From positions 620,001 through 684,000 of the forward strand of contig RBKR01000023.1 of NCBI GenBank assembly GCA_004835665.1: DNA of 64,000 nt. Direction: 5' to 3'. This DNA is from Phoma sp. XZ068 (taxonomy: Eukaryota > Ascomycota > Dothideomycetes > Pleosporales > Didymellaceae). A program made the position numbers and the translations under genes. The notes below the pieces were generated by a model, which saw nothing but the letters and a program-made list of their open reading frames with translations, made no database searches and was not told the origin of the DNA. Below, piece after piece: positions 44,243 through 56,507 of this stretch. Position 1 is the first letter of the stretch. Each line of letters starts with the position of its first letter.

Positions 44243-46422
44243 TTAGAAGGGGAAGCCGCCTGGGAAGCCTCCTTGCTGGCCCCTGCGACCACCGCCTCCA
44301 GGCATGCCGCCTCCCATACCACCGAAGGGACTGCCGCCGCCGCCTGTCTGGAAGTGGAAGCCGCCTCCACCGCCGCGTCCACCTCCCATACCGCCGCCGA
44401 ACATCTGCATGAGAATCTCAGGGTCGATGCCACCTCCCATGCCTCCCATTCCCCCTCCCATTCCGCCGCCAAACATATCAGAAGGATCGATGAGGTCAGC
44501 ACCAGAGTCGTATCGCTCGCGTTTCCTGGGTCACGTCAGCTGTCTTAGTTTGAAGATTCGAACGTCGAGGACCTACTGTTCATCGCTGAGAGTCTCGTGG
44601 GCCTCTTGAATCTCCTTGAAACGCTCGGCCGCCTCCTCATCGCCGGGATTCTTGTCGGGGTGGTGTACAATAGCGAGCTTGCGGTAAGCCTTCTTGATCT
44701 GCTGTTCTGTTGCATCCTTCTCAATCCCAAGAATCTTGTAGTAGTCCTTCCTCTGAGCCTTCTTCTCCTCAAGCTCAGCATTGCGAATGTCCTTGGCAAT
44801 GCCAGGCTCAGATGGGTTCTCCTCCTGAATGGCCTTGTACTCGCGAACTGCCTCCTGCCAGTTGCCAGACTCGCCCAAAGCCTTCGCCCTTGTCTTGCGC
44901 GCCTTTGTGTAGGATGGGTCCAGCTCGAGAGCCTTGTCGCAGTCGGCGATCGCAGCTGTCCAGCTCTTCTGGCGGGAATGGCAGAGAGCGCGGTTTTGCA
45001 GGATTTTCGAGTTTGTGAGCTTGTTCGACGGATCGATCTCGAGGGCCTTGCCGTATGTGTCAATCGCCTCTTGGAAACGGCCAGCCTTGAAGGCACTGTT
45101 GCCTTCCTCCTTTGTGCGCTCAAGCTTCTGCACCATGCGGAGGTTCTTGACTGCATCCTTGAAGTCAGGGTCGCAGCTCAGCGCTTGTCTAAAGTGCTGG
45201 ATCGCCTTGTCGTTTTCGCCTTGTGCGTACAAAATGCGGCCGCGGAGTACAAGGGCATCGGGGTCTTGGTTGTTGTTTCGCAGCATCGACATGGCGACGT
45301 TTTGAGCCTCGCCCAGTGCGTTCACGTTACCCATACGCAGATGAGCCTCGCCACGCAGAAGCTGCCACTTCCGTGGGCGCTCGACACCAACACCGAGGCC
45401 CTTCTCAGCCTCGTTGAGGGCATAGATGACCATGGAACCACCGCCGCCGTCCTTGGCGGTTTGCTCAGCCATGTCGAGGTTCTTCTTCATGGTCACCGCA
45501 GGCTGCATGTCCTTCGCTGTGGCATTGATCGAGTTGTAGACCTGCAGAGCCTCGTCCGGTCGTCCCAGACTGGTGTAGACTCTCCCCAAACGCAGCTTGA
45601 TTTTCAGGTTGTCAGGGTCCATCTCGTCTGCTGTCTTGCAGTCTTCCAGAGCCTCGACGAAACGGTTGGCAGAGATGTAGGCCGCCGCACGGTTGGAGTA
45701 GTATGTGGGGTTTTTGGGATCAGTCTCGATTGCTGGAGGGTGTTAGCCGAGGGTCCAGTATATGCATGCAGAGCCTGGGTCAGGTCGGAGCTGTGACGAC
45801 CTCCCATACATGGCCTGCAGCTGAGGTGAGAAAGGTACACACCCTTTGAGTATTCCTTGATAGCAGCGGGGTAGTCCTTGATCTTGAAGAACTTGTTGCC
45901 CGCAGCCTTGTACTCCTCGGCATCTATTGTAGGCATCTCAGCAGGCGGCGTCGCAGCCTCGGGGGTTGCCGCGTAGTTGCCGCTGTTGGGCGGCGGACTC
46001 TTGGTGTAGCGGTGCGGTGGAGGCGCTGGACGGCCCTCGTGGTCACCGTTTGTGCCATTTGTCTTGGGAAAGCCGCCAGGGACTTCTGTGGCGGGGCTCG
46101 AGGGCGCGGGCGAGGACGAGTCGCGGTCGACATCCATGGCGGACATGGCTGAGAAGGAAAAGCGCTGGCGCTCTTCCGGGGGCAGATTTAGCGGATGTGA
46201 GTCTGCGTCGTACTTGGACGAGCGCTTCGACGAGTATGTGGAGGAACGCCGGCTGCTACTAGTGCGTTCCCGCTCCTTGACACGGGAGTGCGATTTTTTG
46301 TCAGGCGAGCTGGGAGGGGTGCCTTGGGTATTGGGCGTCGACGAGGTCCTGTGAGCGAGCGTCGGCGTGGCGTCTTTGGACTTCTTTGACGGCGACCTGT
46401 TAAAGAGGGAAGGAAGAACCAT
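44243..46422 (-). CDS. TPR and J-domain co-chaperone (DNAJC7/TPR2-like)
   Basis: Three exons (45843-46422, 44577-45732, 44243-44525) encode 672 aa. The Ser/Pro-rich N-terminus (~1-175) is followed by tandem TPR repeats (EEYKAAGNKFFKIKDYPAAI, AAAYISANRFVEALEDC, TKEEGNSAFKAGRFQEAID, ALELDPSYTKARKTRAK). A J domain follows (KDYYKILGIEKDATEQQIKK, with the HPD motif in VHHPDKNPGDEE). The tail is Gly/Met/Phe-rich. It would hand clients between Hsp90 and Hsp70, like DNAJC7. The second intron splits a Gln codon at DEQ-KRERYD. The first intron is unusually long (110 nt) with a GTGTGT donor, but the join KEYSK-AIETDP restores a TPR helix. Confidence 0.93.
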
Positions 46423-47930
46423 GGGAGGCGATCTCGGGAAGCCTGGTGTAACTGAATTTTAGCCTCCGCTGCTGCAACTTTGGTTGAATGCCGATAAAAT
46501 GTTCTGGGATTTGGGGTCCTAGGAAAATGTTGCTAGAACCTTCCACGACAAAAACGACCGTTAAATGCCACACAACTGCCACAGCGGCAAGCCGCAGCGA
46601 GATGGCTGGAGCGCAGATTAATCACCGGCATTCACCAATGACAAAATGCACCTCGACAATTGCAGCACGACGCTCTGCCACTGCTCCAAATCCGACTGTG
46701 TTCGAACATATACTCGTGTGGCGTGCGCTATAGTCTTCGCGCGTCAAGGGTCTTCCTTGTCTGACAGCTACAACACGGTTTCCCGTGAGTTTCTCGATAT
46801 TCAACTCAACCACACGCACTCGTGATCACAACAGAAGGCTGCCAGACAACTGGCCTGGGCGTTGAGCAGCCGCGGAGTAAAGCGGACTCTGTGACTGCTC
46901 TCAGCCAATCCTCTGTCGGTGAGGTTGGGGATTTGCAGTCTCAGCGCGTTGCCAGCAGCAACATGCATCCTTTGAAGCGAGATCTCCACTCCACAGGTTC
47001 ACGTTTGCGATGCGCTGTGTGCTTTTTACCAGCCTACTGGTTTACGCGCCAATGCGAACTACGCTTGGTCAGACTGGTGCAGGACATCAATTAAGCCTGC
47101 TACGTGTTACTTTTGGAGATCGTTGGCAGATTCTTGGAGACCAACGAAGGAAAGAAACTCCAGCCTGATGCAGCACTTGGACGCTCCAGAGCTAGTCTGA
47201 CCTGCAGAAATAATGCCCTCAAATAAAGCATAGGCGTAGTTTCCTATTGGAGTAAATGTGTATGGCTTTCGCCCAGTTCGAGACAAGCGCAACCGAAGCC
47301 TCAGCAGTTGTAGTCTACTATTTAGCAGGACGAGTAAGACGACACTTGCACCTTGCCAATATCAAACCAGCTATCTCCTTGGATTTTATCAGGTAAGCCC
47401 TCACCACGCCTCCCAACGGCCCGTTCGCTTGTCCACCAGGGTACCAGGGTACCCTCGCTTACATATCTCCGTCATCGAGCACGTGCCAGGCCTCCACATC
47501 AGCGCAGGTCCAACTCAAGCTTCCATACAACATCCCACCGCCCACACTCTCGTAGACTGATGACCGCCCTGTTTTCACTCGATTGTGTGGCATAAACTTT
47601 AGACGCTTGAGACACTTGTGTCACAATATATCGCATCTTGCCGAGGTCCTCCTTAAACATCCAGGCTACAGGGAGCCGTCCTCCTAATCATACCGGGATT
47701 GAGCTGCCGCGGACCTTCCACAGCTCATAGAGTGTTTCTCGATTCCTTCCATTTTGCCCTTGGCATCATCTGTTGCCAGCATCCGGTCGTCTCGTCTGTC
47801 GTTGCATACAGGCCCAACCTCATCTGCCTCCGCCGCCCGTCCACCATAGTCAGGCCCACAGGACGGCCATCCGGCAGGCATCCATTTCTTCTCTTCCGAT
47901 AATCTCCGTTCAGCTTGTGTGACCGCCAAT
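46423..47930. other. Large divergent intergenic region
   Basis: 1.5 kb between the co-chaperone and yippee start codons. It contains GTACC-repeat-like sequence (GGGTACCAGGGTACC at 47439-47453) and cytosine-rich stretches toward the yippee gene. No gene or RNA recognised. Confidence 0.4.
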
Positions 47931-48313
47931 ATGGGTCTGTCTTACAATATCTACCTCAACTCATCGCGCATCTACGGATGCAAGAATTGCAAAACCCACC
48001 TTTCTAACCACGATGACATCCTCAGCAGAGTCAGTGCTTGATAAGATACTCTAATTAACCACCAGCTGAAAAATCACAGAACTTCCGAGGCCAGCATGGC
48101 AAAGCATACCTGTTCGACACCGTTGTCAATATCACCGAGTCGGAGCCTAACGAGCGCAACATGACCACCGGTCGTCACGTCGTTCGCGATATTCACTGCC
48201 GACAGTGTAAGGAAACTGTGGGCTGGAAATACGACAAGGCATATGAGGCTAGTGAGAAGTATAAGGAAGGGAAGTTCATTTTGGAAGCAGAGCTGCTGTG
48301 TACCGTGACATAG
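47931..48313 (+). CDS. Yippee-like zinc-binding protein
   Basis: Two exons, 47931-48029 and 48080-48313, encode 110 aa, the usual size. Only splicing reveals it. Zinc ligands come as two CxxC pairs: CKNC near residue 17-20 and CRQC near residue 71-74. The fold motifs SRNFRGQHGKAYLFDTV and VGWKYDKAYEASEKYKEGKF are almost invariant in the family. Yippee domains belong to the Mis18/cereblon/RIG-I beta-tent fold; the cellular role in fungi is not settled. The donor is GTCAGT, an uncommon variant (C at +3), but no other donor gives the conserved ISRNFRGQHG-type junction. Confidence 0.93.
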
Positions 48314-48865
48314 GGCGGCAAAGGCGTCACGGACACGACCATTTTCTATCGCATTACAAGGAGTTCGAGTACCAGATCATGCATAAGAGTTTTTGGAGTT
48401 CAGGTCATTGATTACTGTATATAGCGACTTTATGGGTTCAGAGGGCATGGCCCGGAGATTGGTCTGGGTTGGTATGTGATGTCACACCTCCAAACCATCT
48501 CAATGATTGACGAAGCAACAACAGTATCTCAGCAGATTGCCCCTGTCGCAATGATATTCTATCAGCAGCAAAATAGTCTGGAAATACGTCTTCCGTATGC
48601 AGCCTATTAATCAGTCCCGCCGGTCGGCTGCGGGGTAAATTTGCAACCTCGGCGGGGCTGAAGCTCGTCCCATCGTCAGAAGAGCATTACAGCTGAACAA
48701 GGCCGCTATCGTCAGAACTCGGAACCGCAGGGTGCAGGGCGTATTTAGTGCGACAGGACCCACTTCACCTTGACTTTGTCGTGTATCTTCGAAATCTGCT
48801 CACATTCACTCACACGTCAACAACCCCACATAACACAAATCGCAGTATCGAACACCAAAGCAATC
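48314..48865. other. Intergenic region
   Basis: 552 bp with the yippee 3' flank and the dehydrogenase promoter; CAAC/ACAC-rich leader. Nothing else seen. Confidence 0.4.
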
Positions 48866-50091
48866 ATGTCTGCAGATACGATGAAGGCGGTAGTTTTCCA
48901 CGGACCAGGAAAGGTCACTATCGAGGATAGACCAATTCCTAAAATTAAGGATGAGACTGACATCATTGTTAAAGTCGACAAGGTGTGTACCTGAGTCCTA
49001 CGTGTTAATTAATACTGACTTTCCATAGACAGCACTATGTGGCAGGTTAGTCACCCTAGAACGCGATGTTTACATTTTGAATCAATTGTCTAACAAAATG
49101 CGCAATGTAGCGAACTTCACGTCTTCCGAGGCCATCAGAAATCTGGGACCGGCTTCATCATGGGACACGAATTCACTGGACACGTCCATGAGGCCGGATC
49201 GGCAGTCAAGTCTGTCAAAGTTGGTGACCGAGTCGTTTCCCCATTCACAACTTCCTGTGGAGAATGTTTCTATTGCCAACACGGATACTCCTCGCGATGC
49301 TCCAAGTCCCTGCTCTTTGGCTGCCCCATCTTGGATGGCGCACAGGCACAATTCGTCCGCGTGCCAACAGCAGACGGCACCGTCATGAAGGCGCCACCTA
49401 ACATCAAGGATGAAGCTCTGGTTCTTATGGCAGATATTTTCCCGACAGGCATGTTTGCTGCGAAGAATGGCTTCAAGCACTCTTCACCCGAGGAGATCAA
49501 GGAGAGCGTTGTTGTCCTCATCGGCTGTGGCCCAGTGGCCCTCTGCGCCCTCTGTAACATCACAGACTACAAGCCTAAGCACATTCTCGCTGTTGACTCT
49601 GTCCCTTCCCGTCTCGAGCTTGCCAAATCACTTGGCGCTGAACCCTGGAATTTCCAAACTGACCGCGAGGGCCTAGACAAGCGTGTCAAGGAGCTCACTG
49701 ACGGAAGGGGTGCGGACATTATAATTGAAGTTGTTGGCCTTGCACCAGCGTTGAGAATGGGCTTCGAGCTGGTCAGGCCCTGGGGTGTTATTTCGAGCGT
49801 GGGCGTCCACAACGCAGAGATCCCCTGGACCGGCAACGAGGCGTACAACAAGAACTTGAGGTTGCAAATGGGTCGATGCCCAGTCAGGATACTGTTCTCT
49901 GAAGCGCTTGAGAGCCTGGAGAGGCACCAGGACAAGCTTGGGTACGCTTTATCTCACCGAAGAGGAGAGTGAATGCTGACTATTGCAGATTCATGGCTGA
50001 CAAGATCATGCCTCTGAGCGAAGCTGTTGAGGGCTATGACATGTTTGACAAAATGAAGGTACAAAAGGTCGTCTTTGAGGCACAGAAGTGA
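48866..50091 (+). CDS. Zinc-dependent medium-chain alcohol dehydrogenase
   Basis: Four exons (48866-48982, 49029-49045, 49111-49941, 49989-50091) encode 355 aa. The catalytic zinc site is Cys43 (ALCGSELH) and His64-Glu65 (MGHEFTG). The structural zinc site is Cys94, Cys97, Cys100 and Cys108 (CGECFYC...C). The nucleotide-binding fold begins VVLIGCGPVALCAL. It resembles the threonine/butanediol dehydrogenase-like branch of the MDR family, so NAD(P)-dependent oxidation of a small alcohol is likely but the substrate is not determinable. The second exon is only 17 nt and contains the catalytic cysteine, so correct splicing is essential. Introns are 46-65 nt. Confidence 0.93.
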
Positions 50092-51002
50092 TTCGATCAA
50101 TAGGCGTTCCGATGTTTTGCTGTTGGTAGCGGTGCATTCGGTGGTGTTGTGGCTGTAGGAAGGGCAAGCTCAAGGCGTTTGTTGGGTGGGGCGTAGCAAT
50201 ATAGTGAGCATGATTTGTGTTCGTACATACATTTACGTGTATCGCTAGAGCTGCTGTTCGAGTCCTGCAGAGTGATCCTTCTAATCCTACGCATGACTCG
50301 CATACCACCGTTTTTCACCAATCGGAGGTACAAGCGGCACGGTATCCAATCCAAGCCTATTTTGCCCTGGTGCTGCTGCGCGTGGGGCTCCGATGGCTGG
50401 TGTGCCACCGTTTGGGTGGCCCAGCACAGCCCTGCGGGGTCGATTTGCTGGACGGGCGCGTTTGAAAAGTCACAGCAACTCACACCATGAGCACGTCTGG
50501 CGCCTGCCATGCAAGGTGCTTGCTGTCGCTGCCAGAGTGATAGACTCTTGCATGCACGCAATTAAAAGTTCTCAAACGACGTCTAAAGCTCTTGCCCGCA
50601 GCTGCATTCCTTCCTGCTCTGCGGCAAGGCGCCTCCTCTCGCTAAGAGCTTAATCTCAGACCGTCCCCAAATATTGCCGTGGCTAGCTGCGTCACTTTGT
50701 CACCTCACTCCATCATCTGCTTGCCTCCGTTCGACAACGCGCCCCTCCTCTTCCTCTTCCACCACCTCCACATCCACCTCCTTCCGCACTCCATCCCCCC
50801 TCCGACTCCCCTCCGACTATCTCCTCCGCTCGCCGACCCCACCGACCACTTCCCCGCCACTTCCGTAATCGCCTGTGGGTAGCTCTATCACCACCGCTGC
50901 GTCACGTCAACAATCACTAACACCTGACGCGACAGTACACACCGGCGACCCTCGACACGCGCCCCACCTTAGGCTCCTTCTGATCCGCAGCTCCCCCAGC
51001 CG
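50092..51002. other. Intergenic region with pyrimidine-rich leader
   Basis: About 900 bp upstream of the KH-domain gene. From about 50700 to 50990 the plus strand is dominated by C/T runs, typical of strong fungal housekeeping promoters and leaders. No gene recognised. Confidence 0.45.
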
Positions 51003-51066
51003 GTATGTATTCTCTACCCCAATCTATTTCCCTTCTGGTACTGACACTGGTAACAGCACTTTCTAG
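51003..51066 (+). other. Probable 5' UTR intron of the KH-domain gene
   Basis: GTATGT donor, ACTGACAC branch and TTCTAG acceptor enclose 64 nt that end 14 nt before the start codon. It is inferred from splice signals only. Confidence 0.55.
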
Positions 51067-51080
51067 GCCATTTATACAAA

Positions 51081-52253
51081 ATGTCCGCCGAAGACTCTCA
51101 GAACTCCGCTGGCAATGCCAACGCGATCGCCGATCAACTCGAGCGCTTGAACGTTGATGGTGACGTAGCTGATGAGACCCCTCGCACTGAGCAGGAGTAC
51201 TCCGAATCACAGCTCACTCTCCGCGCCATCGTTTCGTCCAAGGAAGCTGGTGTCATCATTGGCAAGGCGGGCAAGAATGTCGCTGATTTGCGCGATGAGA
51301 CTGGCGTGCGCGCCGGTGTCAGCAAGGTTGTCCAGGGTGTTCATGACCGCGTGCTCTCCGTCACTGGCAGTCTGTCTGGTATCTCAAAGGCGTACGGTCT
51401 TGTCGCCAAGGGCCTGCTCGATGGCGCGCCTGCCATGGGCATGGGCGGCGTCATTCGCAGCGATGGCACACATCGTGAGTACACACTATGCGCTAACCCG
51501 TGCCGCGAGCACTGTGCTCCTCCATGTCAGATCGCAAGCTGACCCTTCACAGCCATACGTCTCCTCATCTCGCACAACCAGATGGGTACCATCATTGGCC
51601 GCCAGGGCTTGAAGATTAAGCAGATTCAGGACGCTTCCGGTGTTCGCATGGTTGCCCAGAAGGAGATGCTCCCCCAGTCAACAGAGCGCATTGTCGAAGT
51701 CCAGGGCTCCCCCTCTGGCATTGAGAAGGCTATCTGGGAGATTGGCAAGTGCCTCATCGACGATCACGAGCGCGGCTATGGTACTGTGCTCTACAACCCA
51801 GCTGTTAGGGTTCAGCCTGGTGCTGGTCCCCTAACGACCAACAACGGTGGTGCCGCTACAGGTCTTAGCTCTGGACGCTCGTATAACCGCACTGGTCACG
51901 GTGCCGACTTCAGCGACTCACCTCCCTCGTCATTCCAGCGTCGCTCCGGCTCCGATGCTGCAAACCGACCCCCACCACCGACCCACACTGAAGATGGTGA
52001 AGAGATGCAGACCCAGAACATCAGCATTCCGTCTGACATGGTCGGCTGCATCATCGGCCGTGCTGGCAGCAAGATCAGCGAGATCCGCAAAACTTCCGGC
52101 GCTCGCATCTCCATTGCCAAGGCCCCCCATGATGATACTGGCGAGCGCATGTTCACAATCACTGGTAGTGCCAGTGCCAACGAGAAGGCGCTTTACCTTC
52201 TTTACGAGAACCTCGAGGCCGAGAAGATGCGACGTAGCCAGGCTCAAGACTAG
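51081..52253 (+). CDS. Three-KH-domain RNA-binding protein (Rnc1/Pbp2/PCBP type)
   Basis: Two exons, 51081-51477 and 51553-52253, encode 365 aa. Three type-I KH domains with intact GxxG loops: KH1 ~45-110 (GVIIGKAGKNVADLRDETG), KH2 ~132-205 (MGTIIGRQGLKIKQIQDASG) and KH3 ~285-355 (VGCIIGRAGSKISEIRKTSG). A Ser/Asn/Pro-rich linker separates KH2 and KH3. Relatives bind poly(C)- or U-rich mRNA elements to control stability and localisation (S. pombe Rnc1, yeast Pbp2/Hek2). The 75-nt intron splits the proline codon that opens KH2. The leader is pyrimidine-rich with a likely untranslated intron. Confidence 0.94.
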
Positions 52254-53126
52254 AGGTTTTGACCAGCATCGTACGCCTCTGTGCTGAGACGCGACTTGGT
52301 GGGGCTCCCTTCTGAAGTGGGTCTTCGGAGGAGCGTACATCAAGCGAAAAGCATGAATTTGCTTTCTCCCTTTCCCGTTATTTGCTGATGGATACCACGG
52401 AGGATGTTCGGGCCATTGTTTCTTTTTTCTTTCCAGGACCGATATTGTCGACAGGTGCCGATTGAGCACTTCACGATGTGATGACTTATGGCTTTGATAT
52501 CCGGATAGCACATCCTCCCGCGAGCCGAGGCAGATGTGTCGTCCTGTTTTGTTTTGGATGGGTTTGGCGAAGAAAAACCACGCGAGGTGAGAAGGTCATT
52601 CAGATAACCCTAAACTCCCACCTCGCTCAAACGACATCCTCTGCGCCTGGTCGCGCTTCGTCAAGCCCGGTCACACTCTATCATCCGTCTCCCTCACCCT
52701 CCTTACCTACCGATAATCGCGAATACAATACCAATAGCATCTACCTCTCCAGCTCTATCTACGCATCTGCAACCGCCGCAGGCGCAGCAGATGACTTTGT
52801 TGGTCATATACCTAATGTAGAATAGTAATGGAGTGAGCATCTGATCATGTCTCGATGTAAAGTGAGAAAGCTGTGAATATGTGTGGATTGTGTTTATGAT
52901 CTTCGTGTACTACTAATTGTCTTCTCTATGATGATAACCCCTCTTCATCCAATGGCGGCTGTGGCAAGCTCGCTTATGCAGTCGTGTCGTAAATCGTTTC
53001 GCCTCGAAAACCGCCGGTGGACCCTAATTAACGCCGATACGATGCAAAACACCTGCCCAATGCAAAATCCAGACCCACGCTGCAACGAAACTCCATGTCC
53101 TGGTGACAAGCTCTAGGTCAGCATCT
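52254..53126. other. Convergent intergenic region
   Basis: 873 bp of 3' flanking sequence, including a probable long KH-gene 3' UTR. I see nothing else. Confidence 0.4.
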
Positions 53127-53822
53127 TCAAGCCTCGCCTCTTACGATTCTACCAACAGCACTCTTGACAAGCACCCACATTGGCCCCGCATTAACCTCCC
53201 TCTTTGCACTGCCCTTCCCCGGCGAGTCACCCCCTTCACCGCTCAGCCCGCACTTCCTCTTCCACTCCTCCTTCCAGCCGCGCTCAACGCTCTGCTGCTT
53301 CTCCTTGAGCAGTTGCCCAGCACCTCGCTTCCCCTGCCTCCTGTACCCGCGCATAAACGCAGTCCACTCCTTTCTCTCCTTGACGAAAATGACAACCCCG
53401 TTCCCCGCGTCAATAGGCGCCGAGTCAGCGACAATGCGCGCTTCCCACGCAGAACTAACGGGCTGGAACGTGAAGCTGTCTGTGTGCAGGACGTAGTATC
53501 TCTTCCGCTTGCCGTACTTGCTGGCTGCTTGTGATGAGGGCGTTATCCACCGCGATGCTGAGGACCAGATGCCGTCGGCTACGGCTTCGTGCAGTAGAGC
53601 ACGCGGGATGTAGTGGCGGCAGGTCAGGATCAGTTTATTCCGGAGGAGCGTCATGTTGATGTCGGGATGTGCGGGGGCGATGTTGGGACTGTATGCCAGC
53701 AGGGGTTTTGAAGCTCGGGTTGAGCGGGTGCTGGGTTTTGGAGCGGGGGTTGTGCTGTGCCCGCGTAGAACGGTTGTGAATGTGTGGGGGGGAGCCATTG
53801 TCTGTGTTTGGACAGAAGCCAT
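53127..53822 (-). CDS. Conserved-looking hypothetical protein
   Basis: A single exon encodes 231 aa. The longest frame begins with TTG; the first ATG gives MASVQTQTMAPPHTFTTVLR. The first ~55 residues are Thr/Pro/Ser-rich. The rest looks folded: NKLILTCRHYIPRALLHEAV, then DGIWSSASRWITPSSQAA, then KRKRYYVLHTDSFTFQPVSS, ending in a strongly basic helix (QLLKEKQQSVERGWKEEWKR). I recognise no family. The Tyr/Trp/aromatic spacing and long open frame argue for a real gene, but no splice evidence supports it. Confidence 0.6.
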   Translation of the reverse strand: MASVQTQTMAPPHTFTTVLRGHSTTPAPKPSTRSTRASKPLLAYSPNIAPAHPDINMTLLRNKLILTCRHYIPRALLHEAVADGIWSSASRWITPSSQAASKYGKRKRYYVLHTDSFTFQPVSSAWEARIVADSAPIDAGNGVVIFVKERKEWTAFMRGYRRQGKRGAGQLLKEKQQSVERGWKEEWKRKCGLSGEGGDSPGKGSAKREVNAGPMWVLVKSAVGRIVRGEA

Positions 53823-55208
53823 GATGTGTGGGTGTGGGTGTTGTCTTGGTTTTTGCCTTGGTAGACTGTGCGTATGGCTGCTTGCCCAGTGATCTCGTAG
53901 GAGCAAATAGGTTTGGGAAGTAAAAGTACGAACGTGAAGTCTGCAGATTTCGAAAACTGGAGCAGCAAGGAAAGTGGGATGCCCTCCGACTTAAGAGTGC
54001 TGTAAAGCCAGCATGAAATGGGTTAGCCCGGCAGAAACATACAAGTCACTGCTTCGGAATTCAGTCGGGCTTGCATGTTCCATTCGACTAAAGATGCACA
54101 TGCTGCAAAGTACCGCTGTACCCTGGCGGTCAATCATGTGGCAAGCAATCCATGGACTGGCAGGACAAGCGAAAATCGCCGAACCTCACCGCACTAAACG
54201 GGAAGACCTCATCTCACCGCATAACAGAAGATAGCCTCACTCTCGGGGGGTCATGACAGAGAGGGCGATCCTCACTCAAAGCATTGCAGCCGTTAGTATT
54301 CAGCTTCTTCTGGCAGGTGGCTTCACGCCATGCAGGTTTGCTTTGTTACGGGAGGAAATCGATCAAACGCGAGGTTGGCAAGGTTCACTAAGGAAAGAAG
54401 CTAGCATCACCGCCTGTCCCGCGGGTACCCACTTGAGGAGGAAAAGCTGGGGGAAAAGCTAGACGTCAACACGAAAAGATCGTTCAGGACCAGAGCCAAG
54501 CCCCACATCATCAAAGACTTTTGTAAGCCGACTTTGGCACGTCGTGGTTGCTCAGCAGCCGGGTCTTGAGCAACTCGTGTGAGGTGGTGATGGAGATGCA
54601 AGGGCGATACACGCCACTGTTGGTTGGCTGGAAAGTTTCAGGGATGGTACCGGGAGTCACCGCTGCGTCCCGTGAACTCGTCCATTTCGACTGCACACCG
54701 AGACGGGTGATCGGTGTCTAAATGGCATCTGGCCAGCCAGCCTCAAATGTCGTGGGCCGTCTATGTGCGCCGCCGTCAGAGCGGTGACCAAATGTTCCAC
54801 CACATCAATAAGCGCGAGGTACCGCAGGGAGATGTGCGGCGCGTCAGCATCGTCGTAGTGGGGTGGGCCAGCCTTGCAAACATGGCTGACGCTGAGGACC
54901 CCTCGTTCCGAACGAGGCGTTCCGATGTTCCGATTGTAATTAGGGTTCCACGTGCATTAGCGTTCCCGGAGGTTGAAGCCACCTTTGACATTGGATGTTC
55001 GGACGTCACCAATTTACTGAGCAAAGGGCCACTTGTCACTCCTTACGTCTGACCTTCCTTTCCTGCAAAGCACGCGGTGGAGCTCTTGCGCATAGAAAAG
55101 GCGCACCACACTCCTTACTTCCTCTATCCACCGCGACTCACGGCGTCTTGCCGCCGACTCAACACCCTTTTATAACGATCAATTGCGCCCGCTGGGATCG
55201 ACCTTGCA
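53823..55208. other. Divergent intergenic region
   Basis: 1.4 kb between the hypothetical gene and hut1. A TATAAC element at 55171 lies 38 bp before the hut1 ATG. Open frames on both strands over 54714-55052 begin at non-ATG codons and look non-coding. Confidence 0.4.
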
Positions 55209-56507
55209 ATGGCTACACCCGCGAAGCGCACAGCGTCCAAGGCGAAGAAGCAGGCCAATGGACACTCCCACCAGTTGTCGGACGCGGTTCACTCCATCGA
55301 GAAGAAGATTGAGGAGCAGGTGGACTTGGCTGCGCGAAACCCAGCTGAGGAGAAGAAGGGTGGCTACCTGCTGCTGATCATCTGCGTTGGAGGAATCTAT
55401 GCAAGCTTGTGAGTTACACTTTATGTCCATGACACAATTGATAGGAACAAGAGCTGACTAAAAGCCAGTCTGAGCTGGGCATACCTCCAAGAACGACTGA
55501 CGACCACCACTCACGGTCCCTCGAACGCGCGCTTCACGTATCCAGTCTTCCTCAACACCATCCAATCCGCATTCGCTGCCATTACTGGCCTTGTCTACCT
55601 CTTTGTCTCCGCTCCACGCAACAAGACAACAGGCGCGCGCCGCGTACCACCTATTTTCCCAACAGTGCAGATACTGTTTCCCCTGCTCCTCGTCGCAATC
55701 ACGTCGTCCCTCGCCTCACCATTCGGATACGCCAGTCTCAAGCACATCGATTATGTCACATTTACCCTAGCCAAGAGCTGCAAGCTGCTTCCAGTCATGG
55801 CCCTCCACATCACGCTTTTCCAGAAGAGATACCCGCTGTACAAATACGCCGTCATTGTGTGCGTCACCCTCGGCGTGTCCATGTTCACACTATACAACCC
55901 TTCCACAGCCAAGAAGGCAGCAAAGAAGAGTGTCAGCGCGGATGCCTCGAAAACACTGGGTCTCTTCCTCCTCGGCGTGAACCTGCTCTTCGACGGTCTC
56001 ACAAACACTGTCCAGGACAACATCTTCACCAAATTCAAGGGCTTCAGCGGACCTCAAATGATGTGCGCCCAGAACATCATGTCCACCGCCCTCACAGTCA
56101 GCTACCTCATCGTCTCGCCCTACATCGCCGGCACGCCCCTCGGTTCCTACATTGGTCTCTCGCCCACCGGCAACGGCGAGCTTAGCGACGCGCTGGCATT
56201 CGTGACCACATACCCCTCCGTCGGCTGGGACGTCCTCGGATTCGCGGCATGCGGTGCCATTGGACAGATTTTCATCTACACCACGCTTGCGCATTTCAGC
56301 TCTCTTCTCCTTGTGACGGTGACAGTCACCAGGAAGATGCTGACTATGCTCACGAGTGTGTTCTTGTTTGGCCACACGGTGACCGGGATGCAGTGGGTTG
56401 GTGTTGGGTTGGTGTTTGGCGGTATCGGAGCGGAGGCTGGGTACGGCCAGATTGAGAAGAAGAGGAAGGCGCAGGCTAAGCTGTTGGCGGAGGGGAAGAA
56501 GCAGTAA
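55209..56507 (+). CDS. hut1: UDP-galactose/nucleotide-sugar transporter homologue Hut1 (UAA family)
   Basis: Two exons, 55209-55408 and 55469-56507, encode 412 aa. Hut1 is an ER-membrane nucleotide-sugar carrier linked to UDP-galactose/UDP-glucose import and ER folding capacity. A basic N-terminal tail (~1-50) precedes about ten hydrophobic helices. Family motifs: SWAYLQERLTT at the first splice, SPFGYASLKHIDYVTFTLAK, SCKLLPVM, FDGLTNTVQDNIF and a C-terminal VTRKMLTMLTSVFLFGH. It ends in lysines (EGKKQ), near but not exactly a canonical KKxx ER-retrieval signal. The intron is 60 nt, phase 2. Confidence 0.93.

Noticed and set aside
44597..45796. 399-codon plus-strand frame over the TPR/DnaJ gene
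   Set aside because: Antisense shadow; the minus strand encodes clear TPR and J domains.
54714..55052. Overlapping plus and minus frames upstream of hut1
   Set aside because: The plus frame starts at a non-ATG codon, both lack domains or splice partners, and they overlap each other.
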